A stretch of 64,000 nucleotides of DNA from an uncultured Sphingomonadaceae bacterium (GTDB lineage: Bacteria > Pseudomonadota > Alphaproteobacteria > Sphingomonadales > Sphingomonadaceae), in assembly GCA_947497085.1 (NCBI GenBank), contig CANMFE010000001.1, forward strand, positions 124,001-188,000, given 5' to 3'. A program made the translations under genes and the position numbers. Shown here piece after piece: positions 54,294 through 63,612 of the stretch. How positions within the stretch are numbered: position 1 is the stretch's first letter; each line of letters starts with the position of its first letter. The notes beneath the pieces were generated by a model that was not told where the DNA came from, ran no database searches, and was given only the letters and a program-made list of their open reading frames with translations.

Positions 54294-56234
54294 ATGATCA
54301 GTTTTTTCCGTTCCATTTTCCAATCGAAAATTGGCCTGTTCTTCACCTTTGCCTTTGTCGGCCTCATTGCCATAGCTTTTGCCAGCAGTGATATTACCGG
54401 CAGCACATTTGGCGGTGTGAGTGGCGGCAATGTCGCAAGCGTAGGCGGTGAAGACATAGCAGCGGGCGATCTCTCACGCTCTGTTACATCCGCTTTTGAA
54501 GGCGCACGCGCAGAAAATCCGACACTTGATCTTGCCACATTTGTCGATCAGGGCGGGCTGGAAGGCGTTCTGGACCAGATGATCAATGGTTATGCGCTTC
54601 AGGTGTTTGGCCGGGACAATGGGATGATCGCAAGTAAAAGACTGGTAGATAGCGAGATATCGTCCATTGGCGCATTCCGCGGGCCGGATGGCCAATTCAG
54701 CGAGCAGGTATTTCGTCAGGTCCTGCAATCGCAGGGGCTGACTGAACGTATTGTGCGCGGTGACCTCGAGCGGGCATTGCTGGGTGAGCAGATGGTCTTG
54801 CCCGTCACATATGGCGTGCGTGCGCCCGACAATCTGATTTTGCCATATGCCTCGCTTATTCTTGAAGGGCGCAAGGGCCGTATCGCCCTGATTCCCTCGG
54901 CGGCATATGCGCCCAAAGATGCACCCGGCGATAAGGCTTTGACGACATTCTATTCCGCTAATAGCGAGCGTTACAAACTGCCGGAGCAACGTACTATCCG
55001 CTATGCCGTGTTCACCACTGAAACACTGGGTGATTCCATTAACCCGACCGAAGAGGAAATTCAGGCGGAATATGGCCGCCGGGCACAGGAATTTGCCGCA
55101 AGTGAAACCCGTAGCATCACGCAGGTCATCACGACAACCGAAGCTGCTGCCAACACGCTGGCGGCGCAAATCCGCGGCGGCAAAAGCCTGGAGCAAGCCG
55201 CCCAGGATGTTGGCCTTTCCGCCAGTGAGGTGAATAATATCGGCAAGGAAAAATTCGCACGTGATTTTTCCAACGCCTATGCAGACGCTGTTTTTGGTGC
55301 TTCGAACGGGGAAATTACAAAACCGGCGCAAAGCCCGCTTGGCTGGCATGTCGCGCGGATCACGGACACAAATAAGCAGGCAGCGCGCAGCCTTGCACAG
55401 GTGCGCGGGGTCCTGACCGCTGAGCTTAAGGAAACCAAAACACTGGAGGCGCTTGCCGACCTCACTGAAAAATTCGAAGATGAATTTGCCGGTGGTGCCA
55501 GCCTTTCCGAAGTTGCCAGCAGTTATAATCTTGAGGTTAAAAGCACACCTTCACTGCGTTCAAATGGTCAGGCACCTGATCAATCAGGATATAGCCCGGA
55601 CAATGTTGTGGAGCGTGTGATTGGCAATGCCTTTGCCATGGAAGAAGGCAGTAGCCCACAGCTTGCCGAACTGGTCCCTGGACAGCGTTACGCCATGTAT
55701 GATGTCGCCAATATCAAGGAAGCAACTCCGCCACCGCTCGCGAAAATCAAGGACCGCGTCATACGTGATTACAAGCTTGAACAGGGCGCGAAAAAAGCGA
55801 AGGCAAGTTCAGAAAAAATCAGGAAACAGGTTGCCTCCGGTACTGCGCTGGACAAAGCGATCTCTGATCTTGATGTACGCATTCCGCCAGCCGAGCGTGT
55901 GGGCACGACCCGTGCGAACCTGATACGCCCGGACAGTCAGGTGCCGCCGCCACTGGCATTGATGTTCAGCATGGCCGAAAAAACCGTCAAGACAATTGAG
56001 GCACCGGGCAATCAGGGCTGGTACGTTGTGTATCTGGATGCAATCGAAAAAGGCGATGCCAGCAAGCAGCCACAGCTTGTTGCGCAGACGAAACAGCAAT
56101 TTGGCGGCCTGTTATCGGGTGAATATACCCAGCAATTTATCAATGCCGTCAAGAATGCCGTTGATATCGACAAGGATGAAGGCGCCATAAAGGCCGTAAA
56201 TGACCAGATCACAGGTCGGAACCGGATTAATTAG
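54294..56234 (+). CDS. ppiD: PpiD-like periplasmic peptidyl-prolyl isomerase
   Basis: A 646-residue chaperone anchored by one N-terminal segment (ISFFRSIFQSKIGLFFTFAFVGLIAIAFA, about 2-31) with the rest in the periplasm. The SurA-like N-terminal region (about 40-190) is followed by a parvulin (PpiC) domain (about 245-365: ITQVITTTEAAANTLAAQIRGGKSLEQAAQ, GWHVARITD) and long helical parts. PpiD helps outer-membrane and secreted proteins leave the Sec channel. It stands directly upstream of trpE, with five bases between stop and start, so trpE is probably read from its promoter, at least in part. Confidence 0.88.
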   Translation: MISFFRSIFQSKIGLFFTFAFVGLIAIAFASSDITGSTFGGVSGGNVASVGGEDIAAGDLSRSVTSAFEGARAENPTLDLATFVDQGGLEGVLDQMINGYALQVFGRDNGMIASKRLVDSEISSIGAFRGPDGQFSEQVFRQVLQSQGLTERIVRGDLERALLGEQMVLPVTYGVRAPDNLILPYASLILEGRKGRIALIPSAAYAPKDAPGDKALTTFYSANSERYKLPEQRTIRYAVFTTETLGDSINPTEEEIQAEYGRRAQEFAASETRSITQVITTTEAAANTLAAQIRGGKSLEQAAQDVGLSASEVNNIGKEKFARDFSNAYADAVFGASNGEITKPAQSPLGWHVARITDTNKQAARSLAQVRGVLTAELKETKTLEALADLTEKFEDEFAGGASLSEVASSYNLEVKSTPSLRSNGQAPDQSGYSPDNVVERVIGNAFAMEEGSSPQLAELVPGQRYAMYDVANIKEATPPPLAKIKDRVIRDYKLEQGAKKAKASSEKIRKQVASGTALDKAISDLDVRIPPAERVGTTRANLIRPDSQVPPPLALMFSMAEKTVKTIEAPGNQGWYVVYLDAIEKGDASKQPQLVAQTKQQFGGLLSGEYTQQFINAVKNAVDIDKDEGAIKAVNDQITGRNRIN

Positions 56235-56239
56235 TCACG

Positions 56240-57763
56240 ATGTCGCGGACGGAAAACCGGCCTGATGCGCTTGCCGCGCTCGAAAAAGGCGGTTCCACGC
56301 TCATATACAGACGTCTTGTAGCAGATACGGAAACACCCGTCTCCGCTGCGCTCAAGCTCATGGAGAATGATCGCGGGGATTTCTTGCTGGAATCGGTTGA
56401 TGGCGGGGAAACACGCGGCCGTCACAGCCTGATCGGACTGGCGCCTGACCTGCTGTTCCGGGCCGCCGGTGAAAAATGCGAAATCAACCGCAACTGGATG
56501 AATGAGCGGCAGGATTTTACGTCACTGGATGCACCTCCGCTGGATGCCTTGCGTGACCTTGTCGCCGAATGCCTTATGTCTGTCCCCAATGCCCTTCCCG
56601 AAGCGCTCGCATGCCTTGTTGGATATTTTGGGTATGAGACTATCGGCCTGATCGAAAAACTGCCGCGTGCGCCGCAATCTCCCCTTGAAGTGCCTGACAT
56701 GGTTTTTGTGCGGCCAACCGTAATTGTCATATTCGACCGGCTGAAAGATGAAATGTTTCTGGTTGCACCGATATGGGCGACTTCCCACGGTACGGCAGAG
56801 CAGAAAATTGAGCGTGCGGAAGAGCTTTTGAACGCTGCAGAGCAAGGATTGTCTGCGGCAACAGCGCCCCATCACGCGGCTCCTGATATGCATGTCACGG
56901 GCGAACTTCCGTCACTTGAACCCGTCATACCTGCCTCTCACTACAGCGACATGGTCCAGACTGCGAAAGATTATATCAAGGCCGGTGATATTTTTCAGGT
57001 TGTGCTTGCGCAGCGTTTTACCCTGCCCTTCACTTTACCACCCTTTGAACTTTACCGTGCGCTGCGCAGGATCAATCCTTCGCCTTTTTTATATTTCCTC
57101 GACCTGCCAGGCTTTGCCCTGATTGGTTCCAGTCCGGAAATACTGGTGCGCGTGCGTGATGGTGAAATCACTATACGTCCGATCGCCGGCACACGTCCGC
57201 GCGGTAGCGATACTGCGGAAGATCAGGCCAACAAGGCGAGCCTGCTTGCCGATGCAAAGGAACGCGCAGAACATCTGATGCTGCTGGACCTGGGTCGTAA
57301 TGATGTGGGCCGTATTGCCAAGAGTGGCAGCGTAGAAGTGACGGACAGCTATATGGTCGAACTATATAGCCATGTTATGCATATCGTTTCCAATGTCACG
57401 GGACGTCTCGCAAAAGGCAAGGATGCGATTGATGCGCTGTTCGCAGGTTTTCCGGCAGGTACGGTGAGCGGCGCGCCCAAAATACGTGCCTGTGAGATTA
57501 TCGCCGAGCTGGAAGGAGAAACACGCGGGGCCTATGCCGGCGGTGTCGGCTATTTTGGCCCTGACGGCAATATGGACAGTTGCATCGTCCTGCGCACCGC
57601 TGTGGTCAAGAATGGCATTATGCATGTGCAGGCAGGTGCAGGCATTGTTGCCGATAGCGACCCCGCTTATGAACAGCGCGAATGCGAAGCCAAAGCCGGA
57701 GCGCTGGGTTCAGCGGCGCGCGAAGCCATAAAGCAGGCGCAGGAGCCAGGTTTCGGACAATAG
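56240..57763 (+). CDS. trpE: Anthranilate synthase component I
   Basis: Chorismate-using enzyme of 507 residues. The N-terminal ADC-like regulatory domain contains the feedback pocket (LLESVDGGETRGRHSLIG; the LLES motif binds tryptophan), and the catalytic domain has DIFQVVLAQRF, RPIAGTRPRG, MLLDLGRNDVGRIAKSGSV, GFPAGTVSGAPKIRA and GYFGPDGNMDSCI. No tryptophan-rich leader peptide is present, because only five bases separate it from ppiD. The component II gene lies downstream beyond a gene in opposite orientation. Confidence 0.96.
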   Translation: MSRTENRPDALAALEKGGSTLIYRRLVADTETPVSAALKLMENDRGDFLLESVDGGETRGRHSLIGLAPDLLFRAAGEKCEINRNWMNERQDFTSLDAPPLDALRDLVAECLMSVPNALPEALACLVGYFGYETIGLIEKLPRAPQSPLEVPDMVFVRPTVIVIFDRLKDEMFLVAPIWATSHGTAEQKIERAEELLNAAEQGLSAATAPHHAAPDMHVTGELPSLEPVIPASHYSDMVQTAKDYIKAGDIFQVVLAQRFTLPFTLPPFELYRALRRINPSPFLYFLDLPGFALIGSSPEILVRVRDGEITIRPIAGTRPRGSDTAEDQANKASLLADAKERAEHLMLLDLGRNDVGRIAKSGSVEVTDSYMVELYSHVMHIVSNVTGRLAKGKDAIDALFAGFPAGTVSGAPKIRACEIIAELEGETRGAYAGGVGYFGPDGNMDSCIVLRTAVVKNGIMHVQAGAGIVADSDPAYEQRECEAKAGALGSAAREAIKQAQEPGFGQ

Positions 57764-57788
57764 GCATCCTTGTATATGTACTGAAGGC

Positions 57789-58091
57789 CTATTCCAGCAG
57801 TTTGGGCGCTTCTTTCTGCATTTTTTCGCGGAATTTGTCGGCAAACATGGCCAAAAGCGGCGGAAGATGGAAAACAGCATCCACTGTATCATCCTTGATA
57901 TCAAGATTGCAGCTCACACGCTGTCCCATCGCCTCCAACGTGAAATCCAGGGCATCTTCATTCCAGTGGTGTTCGGCCATTTTTGCGCCTGGCAAGGCTT
58001 CTTCCAACCTGTAAATGCCGCCGGCAATACGTTTTTTTGCTTCGGCGCGGCCCAGTTTGTGCGGAATTGACATGGCTACGGGTTCTGACAT
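57789..58091 (-). CDS. Polyhydroxyalkanoic acid system family protein
   Basis: A 100-residue protein of the PHA granule-associated family (PF09650/TIGR02610 type): [24 protein letters not shown], then a middle with [42 protein letters not shown], which is the family pattern (IPHxLGxxEAxxRI and LPxLLxxxAxKxxxxIQ). Members are found near PHA synthesis genes and are poorly understood. It is inserted in opposite orientation between trpE and trpG. It adds to the PHA genes at 3047-4706. Confidence 0.8.
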   Translation of the reverse strand: MSEPVAMSIPHKLGRAEAKKRIAGGIYRLEEALPGAKMAEHHWNEDALDFTLEAMGQRVSCNLDIKDDTVDAVFHLPPLLAMFADKFREKMQKEAPKLLE

Positions 58092-58175
58092 TTTGATATG
58101 CTACCTTTCCTAAAATATGTTTGGAAACTGCCTTTGCGCTTGGCCTTGTGTCCGATTTTGACTAGGCATTACCAC

Positions 58176-58781
58176 ATGATACTCGTCATCGACAATTATG
58201 ACAGCTTTACCTTTAATCTCGTCCATTACCTTATGGAGCTGGGCGCTGAGGTCCGTGTGGCCCGCAATGATGCCATAAGCGTGGAGGATGCGATGACCAG
58301 CGGCGCTGCGGCTTTTCTGATTTCTCCAGGACCATGTACCCCCAATGAGGCAGGCATAAGCCTGGATCTGGTGGCGGCCTGCGCGGAAACCAGAAAACCG
58401 TTGCTGGGTGTCTGCCTGGGCCACCAGGCCATTGGTCAGCATTTTGGCGGTAAAGTCACGCAAGGCGGCCTGATGCACGGAAAAACATCACCGGTCACGC
58501 ACGACAATAGCGGTGTGTTCGGTGGATTGCCCTCACCTTATACCGCCACGCGCTATCACTCGCTTATTGTCGAGGATATACCCGGCTGCCTGGTTGTGAA
58601 CGCAACCGCTGACGATGGTTCTGTTATGGGTTTTCGCCATGAAAGCCTGCCGATACATGGTGTGCAGTTCCATCCAGAGAGCATTGCCACCCAGCATGGT
58701 CATGCACTGCTCGCCAATTTCATGCGTATGGCGGGGATGGAAACCAGAAATATTCCTGAAAATATCACGCACATCGCATAA
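58176..58781 (+). CDS. trpG: Anthranilate synthase component II (glutaminase)
   Basis: A 201-residue class I amidotransferase that feeds ammonia to Trp[15 protein letters not shown] at the start, the oxyanion-hole region [11 protein letters not shown], the catalytic Cys in [12 protein letters not shown], and the catalytic His-x-Glu in [17 protein letters not shown] 58176 ([10 protein letters not shown]) is clearly the real start; the frame extends to 58098 but the extra 26 codons resemble nothing. It could also serve aminodeoxychorismate synthase. trpD follows after 41 bases. Confidence 0.95.
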   Translation: MILVIDNYDSFTFNLVHYLMELGAEVRVARNDAISVEDAMTSGAAAFLISPGPCTPNEAGISLDLVAACAETRKPLLGVCLGHQAIGQHFGGKVTQGGLMHGKTSPVTHDNSGVFGGLPSPYTATRYHSLIVEDIPGCLVVNATADDGSVMGFRHESLPIHGVQFHPESIATQHGHALLANFMRMAGMETRNIPENITHIA

Positions 58782-58822
58782 ATTGTGGCCATGCTTCGCA
58801 TTATATGCTTCACACCGCTTCT

Positions 58823-59812
58823 ATGACGAACCTTCCCGATCCCCAATCACCTTTGTCAAGAGATGACGCCGGCACGGCTTTTGCAGCCATTTTGGATGGC
58901 ACGGTCAGTGATGACACCATTGCCGCCTTCCTTGTCGCACTTTCCGAACGCGGAGAAACTGCGACGGAGATAGCCGCTGCGGCGGCGGCATTGCGTGAAC
59001 GCCTTATCCCTATTGAAGCGCCCGGCAATGCCATTGATGTATGCGGTACGGGCGGTGACGGGCACCATACACTCAACGTATCCACGGCTGTGTCACTTGT
59101 TGTGGCCGCTTGTGAGGTTCCTGTTGCAAAACACGGAAACCGCGCAGCTTCCTCTAAAGCTGGAGCGGCTGATACACTGGAGGCGCTTGGCCTTGACATG
59201 CAGGTGGCGGGCGACAAGGCGGAGGAAACTCTGGCGGATCTCGGCATCTGCTTTCTCTTCGCTGCCAACCACCACCCCGCGATGCGCCGTATCCAGCCCA
59301 TCCGCAAGGAAATCGGACGGCGCACGATATTCAACCTGATGGGCCCACTGGCCAATCCCGCTGGCGTAAAACGCCAGCTTATCGGTATCGCCCGCCCCGG
59401 CTATGTCCATGTTTATGCCGAAGCACTGGCTGAATTAGGCACCGAGCGCGCCATGATTGTATCGGGTGACGAAGGGCTGGATGAATTATCACTGGCGGGC
59501 GGCAATGAAGTCGCCGATATTGCGGGCGATACAGTTTTGATGCGGCGTTTCTATCCTGCTGAAGCGGGGCTGGCTGAATATCCTGTATCTGCCATTCGCG
59601 GCGGTGATGCAGAATATAATGCGGCGGCACTCAGGCGGCTTTTGCAGGGGGAAAAGGGGCCGTATCGTGACGCCGTGCTGTTCAACTCTGCTGCATCACT
59701 AATGGTGGCAGGCGAAGTGGACAATCTGCGCGATGGCGTCGAAGAAGCTGCGGAAGCTCTCGATAAGGGGCTGGCCAATGCGCTGCTCGACTGCTGGATT
59801 GCCTATAAATGA
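58823..59812 (+). CDS. trpD: Anthranilate phosphoribosyltransferase
   Basis: A 329-residue enzyme joining anthranilate to [26 protein letters not shown] holds the Gly-rich PRPP loop and [21 protein letters not shown] the anthranilate site; [20 protein letters not shown] and [17 protein letters not shown] are conserved. ATG 58823 ([12 protein letters not shown]) is preferred; ATG 58805 is six codons longer. Neither has a good ribosome site. The stop overlaps trpC by four bases. Confidence 0.95.
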   Translation: MTNLPDPQSPLSRDDAGTAFAAILDGTVSDDTIAAFLVALSERGETATEIAAAAAALRERLIPIEAPGNAIDVCGTGGDGHHTLNVSTAVSLVVAACEVPVAKHGNRAASSKAGAADTLEALGLDMQVAGDKAEETLADLGICFLFAANHHPAMRRIQPIRKEIGRRTIFNLMGPLANPAGVKRQLIGIARPGYVHVYAEALAELGTERAMIVSGDEGLDELSLAGGNEVADIAGDTVLMRRFYPAEAGLAEYPVSAIRGGDAEYNAAALRRLLQGEKGPYRDAVLFNSAASLMVAGEVDNLRDGVEEAAEALDKGLANALLDCWIAYK

Positions 59813-60609
59813 CAGATATCCCCGACAAACTCGCGGAAATCTGTGAAGCCAAGCGGCATGAAGTTGCAAAGCGTAAGGCGCGTTACAGCCTGTCCGCATT
59901 GGAAGAACGCGCACAGGAGCAGAGTGCGCCGCGCGGGTTTGAGGATGCTTTGCGGCATAAATCGCTGAACGGCTTTGGCCTGATCGCCGAAATTAAACGT
60001 GCGAGTCCTTCCAAAGGCCTGATCCGCGCCGATTTTGATCCGCCCGCCCATGCAAAGGCGTATGAAGCAGGCGGCGCAGCCTGCCTGTCAATCCTGACCG
60101 ATATGCCTTATTTTCAGGGCGATGACAGCTATCTGGTCCAGGCAAGGGCGGCGAGCACCCTGCCCTGCCTGCGCAAGGACTTTATGGTCGACCCCTGGCA
60201 AGTTGTCGAAGCGCGCAGTTTGGGTGCAGACGCCATTCTCATAATCATGGCTGCGCTTGATGACGTCATGGCGGCGGAGATTGAGAAAACCGCAGTTTTA
60301 CTTGGCATGGACGCATTGGTGGAAGTGCATGACAGTGCGGAAATGGAGCGTGCGCTGAAGCTGCAGTCGCAGCTTATCGGTGTAAATAACCGTGACCTGC
60401 GCAGTTTCACCACCGACCTGTCTGTAACGGAAACACTGGCCCATAGGGTTCCAGATGATATCCTGTTGGTGTCGGAAAGCGGTATCAATAGCCATGCTGA
60501 CTGCCAACGCCTGGCCAGACATGGCGTGCGCACTTTCCTTGTGGGCGAATCGCTCATGCGGCAGGACAATGTAGAAAGAGCCACCGGGCAGCTGTTAAAC
60601 GGCACATAA
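59809..60609 (+). CDS. trpC: Indole-3-glycerol phosphate synthase
   Basis: A 266-residue TIM-barrel enzyme. [20 protein letters not shown] has the catalytic Glu and Lys, [64 protein letters not shown] and the C-terminal [14 protein letters not shown] and FLVGESLM complete the site. It is the unfused form without TrpF. In many alphaproteobacteria moaC and moeA follow trpC before lexA; here they are absent and lexA comes after 69 bases. Confidence 0.96.
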   Translation: MTDIPDKLAEICEAKRHEVAKRKARYSLSALEERAQEQSAPRGFEDALRHKSLNGFGLIAEIKRASPSKGLIRADFDPPAHAKAYEAGGAACLSILTDMPYFQGDDSYLVQARAASTLPCLRKDFMVDPWQVVEARSLGADAILIIMAALDDVMAAEIEKTAVLLGMDALVEVHDSAEMERALKLQSQLIGVNNRDLRSFTTDLSVTETLAHRVPDDILLVSESGINSHADCQRLARHGVRTFLVGESLMRQDNVERATGQLLNGT

Positions 60610-60646
60610 GCAGAACACTTGACATAACCTGTTTTGTTTCGTAATT

Positions 60647-60661
60647 GTTCCGTATTCGTTC
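60647..60661 (+). promoter_or_regulatory. SOS box (LexA site) before lexA
   Basis: GTTC-N7-GTTC (GTTC at 60647-60650 and at 60658-60661, with CGTATTC between) is the direct-repeat LexA operator of alphaproteobacteria. It ends 17 bases before the lexA start, as expected for self-repression. Confidence 0.85.
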
Positions 60662-60678
60662 ACTAGCGGAGCACTGAT

Positions 60679-61377
60679 ATGCTTACGAAAAAACAGCATG
60701 AGCTTATTTCCTTTATTCAGCACCGGCTGGAGGAAACGGGTATTTCCCCTTCTTTTGAAGAAATGAAGGATGCCCTGGACCTGAAATCCAAATCAGGTGT
60801 GCATCGTCTTGTCAGTGCGCTGGAAGAGCGAGGGTTTATCCGCCGCCTGCCAAATCGTGCGCGGGCGCTGGAAGTTCTGAAATTACCCGACGCGATCGTA
60901 AAATCTGCTGACACATTGAAAACGGCATCATCTGGGGCCTCTATATCCAATATTGCCGGTGCCAAAGCGTCAGCCAATATGCATGCCGACAATGATGTGA
61001 TGGAAATCCCCCTGCACGGCCGCATCGCCGCAGGTGTGCCGATTGAGGCTATTGAAGGCCAGTCAGCACTGTCCGTACCATCGGCGCTGCTGGGTTCAGG
61101 TGAACATTATGCGCTGGAAGTCTCTGGCGACTCAATGATCGAGGCAGGCATATTGGATGGCGATTTTGCGCTTATCAAACGCGCAAACACGGCGCGGGAC
61201 GGTGAAATCATTGTGGCACTTGTACGCGGTGAAGAAGCCACGCTCAAGTATCTGCGGCGTGAGGATCAAATGGTCCGCCTGGATCCGGCCAATCCGGCAT
61301 ATGAACCGCAGACATACCGCTCCGATGAAGTCGAAGTGCAGGGAAAACTGGCGGGACTGCTCCGCCGTTACCACTGA
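60679..61377 (+). CDS. lexA: SOS repressor LexA
   Basis: A 232-residue repressor. A winged HTH at 1-65 ([44 protein letters not shown]) is followed by a linker that is longer than in E. coli (about 75-110) and the S24 peptidase domain. Self-cleavage falls at Ala118-Gly119 (RIAAGVP), with Ser152 ([10 protein letters not shown]) and Lys190 (TLKYLRR) as the catalytic pair. It controls the DNA damage response and, through the operator upstream, itself. Confidence 0.97.
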   Translation: MLTKKQHELISFIQHRLEETGISPSFEEMKDALDLKSKSGVHRLVSALEERGFIRRLPNRARALEVLKLPDAIVKSADTLKTASSGASISNIAGAKASANMHADNDVMEIPLHGRIAAGVPIEAIEGQSALSVPSALLGSGEHYALEVSGDSMIEAGILDGDFALIKRANTARDGEIIVALVRGEEATLKYLRREDQMVRLDPANPAYEPQTYRSDEVEVQGKLAGLLRRYH

Positions 61378-61430
61378 TTTTCTTTCATTCGGCTTTGATG
61401 GCCAAACAAGAAGTTCAGATTTTTAGTGCA

Positions 61431-63587
61431 TCATGGCCTGAACCAGCCATGTTCGCCTTCCTGCGCTGCCACAGTCCTGAGCTTAGGTGGGTTATCCAGC
61501 CATATGGACAGGCCGCCTGTGCGCAAAAGCATGGTGCGGTCAGCCTTGAGCCATTTTGGATGGCAACTGTGTGGTAACCAGCGGTCACTAACGACAATGT
61601 CCACCCTTTTGCAAGCGGCGGCCAGCGCATGTTCGGGCACAATATAACTGCTTCTGCTGGCAAGCACTGTCCAGACGCGATTGGAACCTTGCAGTGTAAC
61701 CGTGCAAAAATCAGAACTGCACTGCGCATTTTTCCAATCCTTCATGGCTTTGACATTGCCTTCTTCGACACCCGCATTTTCCGTCAATGTGTCAATAGTA
61801 TAATCCCCTGCCCGGTCGCGCAGCAGGATAATTTCTCCCTGCGCGTCCGTCACGGCCAAATGTTTACCCGAAGAATGCACCAATATGTCTGGCGAACGCA
61901 TTTGCGTGAGCGATATGGCTGCAAAGCCCAGAGGAACCAATGCGAGCAAGCGCGCCTTGCCCTTTATAAGCGCAAGCCATAATCCACCCATGACAAAGAT
62001 TGCGAATAGCCCCGTCCCCATGGAAGGAAGCCGTGCAACTGACCCTGGCTGCCCCTCAACAAAATGCGCCAGTGCCAACAGCAGCGAAAGTGCCTTGCCG
62101 CATAACAGCCATACGGGTGCCCCCAGCCCCACTATATCCAGCAACAATGCCAGCGCCTCAAGCGGCATGATGATAAAAGTTGTAAGCGGTATGGCAAAGA
62201 TATTGGCCAGCGCGCCATATATGCCGGCTTTATGGAAATGGTATAATGCGATAGGCATGAGCGCAATTTCAATGGCGAGGCCGGTCAGAAACAACATGCC
62301 TATAAAACGCATAAATCGGTATGGTATGGGTTCCTCGCGCCGCTGAAAAAGCCGCTGTACCCAGGGCAACTGATGCAGCGCAATGATAGTTATGACGGCG
62401 GCAAAACTGAGTTGAAAACTAGGCCCCACAAGCGCTTCCGGCCAGAATATAAGGACAAAAGCTGCGCCTGTAGCGACCAGGCGCATGGATAGCGGGTCCC
62501 TACCCATAGCGAGCGCCGTCAAAACCAATATGGCAGCGATGCACGCGCGGATTGTGGGAACCTGCGCCCCAGTCAGCAGCGTATATGCCAGACCGCCGAG
62601 CGCTGCGGCCACGGATGCAATTAACGGCAAGCGGTATTTGAGCGCCAATGCAGGAAATAGCGCCAGAAGTTTCACGACGAGAAGATAAATCGCCGCAACA
62701 GCCGCGCTCACATGAAGGCCGCTTATCGACAACAGATGTGCCAGCCCTGCCCTGCGCATTGCCTCTGCATCTTCATCTGCAATCGCGCCCCTGTCCCCTG
62801 TTGCCAAAGTTGCGGCTATGGCACCTGGCGAACCTTCGACGCGCGACTGAATGTGACGCGACAGACGCGATTGCGCCTCGGGCAGCCAGTTACCTTGCTG
62901 TGATGCGTTGATAACGGAGGGCTTTTCCAGCGCTGTACCCGTCGCCGAGATTCCTTCAAACCATACCCTTCGCGCAAAATTATACGCGCCCGGCAGTGCC
63001 GCGCCTGCAGGCGGCATAAGCCGTGCCCGCACAGATATTACGGCACCTTCGCGAAAGTGCGGGTCATCCCATTTTCCGGGCAGGTTTACGCGTATTTTTG
63101 CGGGTAGCCCAGCTTCTTTTCCGGGAAGAAGTATCAATCGGACCTTGTCGCGGGCAGGCAAGTCGGTTCGCTCACCTATCGCTGCATAAAAGGTCGAAAC
63201 CACCGGTTTTTCAATAGCGGGCGCCCCGACAACCGAAGACTTGAACCAGATTAAAGCGCAGCCGCCAGCCAACAACAATGCTGACACGACCAGCACTTTG
63301 CGCAAGATGCTGTAATTTCTTAGCCAGCCCTGCAATGCCCATGCCGTCAGCGCGATTGCCAGCAAGCTGAGTATCATGCCTGTCCATTGTGCCGGGTTGT
63401 CCAAAGCAAACCAGATCGCAATGCCTATTCCCAGCATGACCGGCATCCATAACGGCAGATGGTCCCGCTGTACGTCCACGAATTTTTCGGTTTTCGCCAA
63501 CATATAATTTGTGCCGCGCCGCAGCGCCGCGAAAACAGCACTTGGAACCATTCGGAAAGCCGTGCTAGGGGCGTTGCTTTCAGGCAT
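61431..63587 (-). CDS. comEC: ComEC/Rec2 competence-type membrane protein
   Basis: A 718-residue polytopic membrane protein related to the DNA uptake channel. After an N-terminal membrane pair (about 45-120) comes the DUF4131/OB-like segment (about 130-230), then the Competence domain (LLSISGLHVSAAVAAIYLLVVKLLALFP, about 285-310, and TGAQVPTIRACIAAILVLTALAMGRDPLSMRL). The C-terminal part (about 560-718) corresponds to the metallo-beta-lactamase portion but shows no HxHxDH, so it is degenerate or structural. The start codon is only 25 bases from the divergent gltX start, so a later start (such as MVPSAVF) is possible. It is convergent with lexA. No other competence genes are nearby. Confidence 0.88.
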   Translation of the reverse strand: MPESNAPSTAFRMVPSAVFAALRRGTNYMLAKTEKFVDVQRDHLPLWMPVMLGIGIAIWFALDNPAQWTGMILSLLAIALTAWALQGWLRNYSILRKVLVVSALLLAGGCALIWFKSSVVGAPAIEKPVVSTFYAAIGERTDLPARDKVRLILLPGKEAGLPAKIRVNLPGKWDDPHFREGAVISVRARLMPPAGAALPGAYNFARRVWFEGISATGTALEKPSVINASQQGNWLPEAQSRLSRHIQSRVEGSPGAIAATLATGDRGAIADEDAEAMRRAGLAHLLSISGLHVSAAVAAIYLLVVKLLALFPALALKYRLPLIASVAAALGGLAYTLLTGAQVPTIRACIAAILVLTALAMGRDPLSMRLVATGAAFVLIFWPEALVGPSFQLSFAAVITIIALHQLPWVQRLFQRREEPIPYRFMRFIGMLFLTGLAIEIALMPIALYHFHKAGIYGALANIFAIPLTTFIIMPLEALALLLDIVGLGAPVWLLCGKALSLLLALAHFVEGQPGSVARLPSMGTGLFAIFVMGGLWLALIKGKARLLALVPLGFAAISLTQMRSPDILVHSSGKHLAVTDAQGEIILLRDRAGDYTIDTLTENAGVEEGNVKAMKDWKNAQCSSDFCTVTLQGSNRVWTVLASRSSYIVPEHALAAACKRVDIVVSDRWLPHSCHPKWLKADRTMLLRTGGLSIWLDNPPKLRTVAAQEGEHGWFRP

Positions 63588-63612
63588 ATCACATCTTTGA
63601 AAGGAAGCTGGC

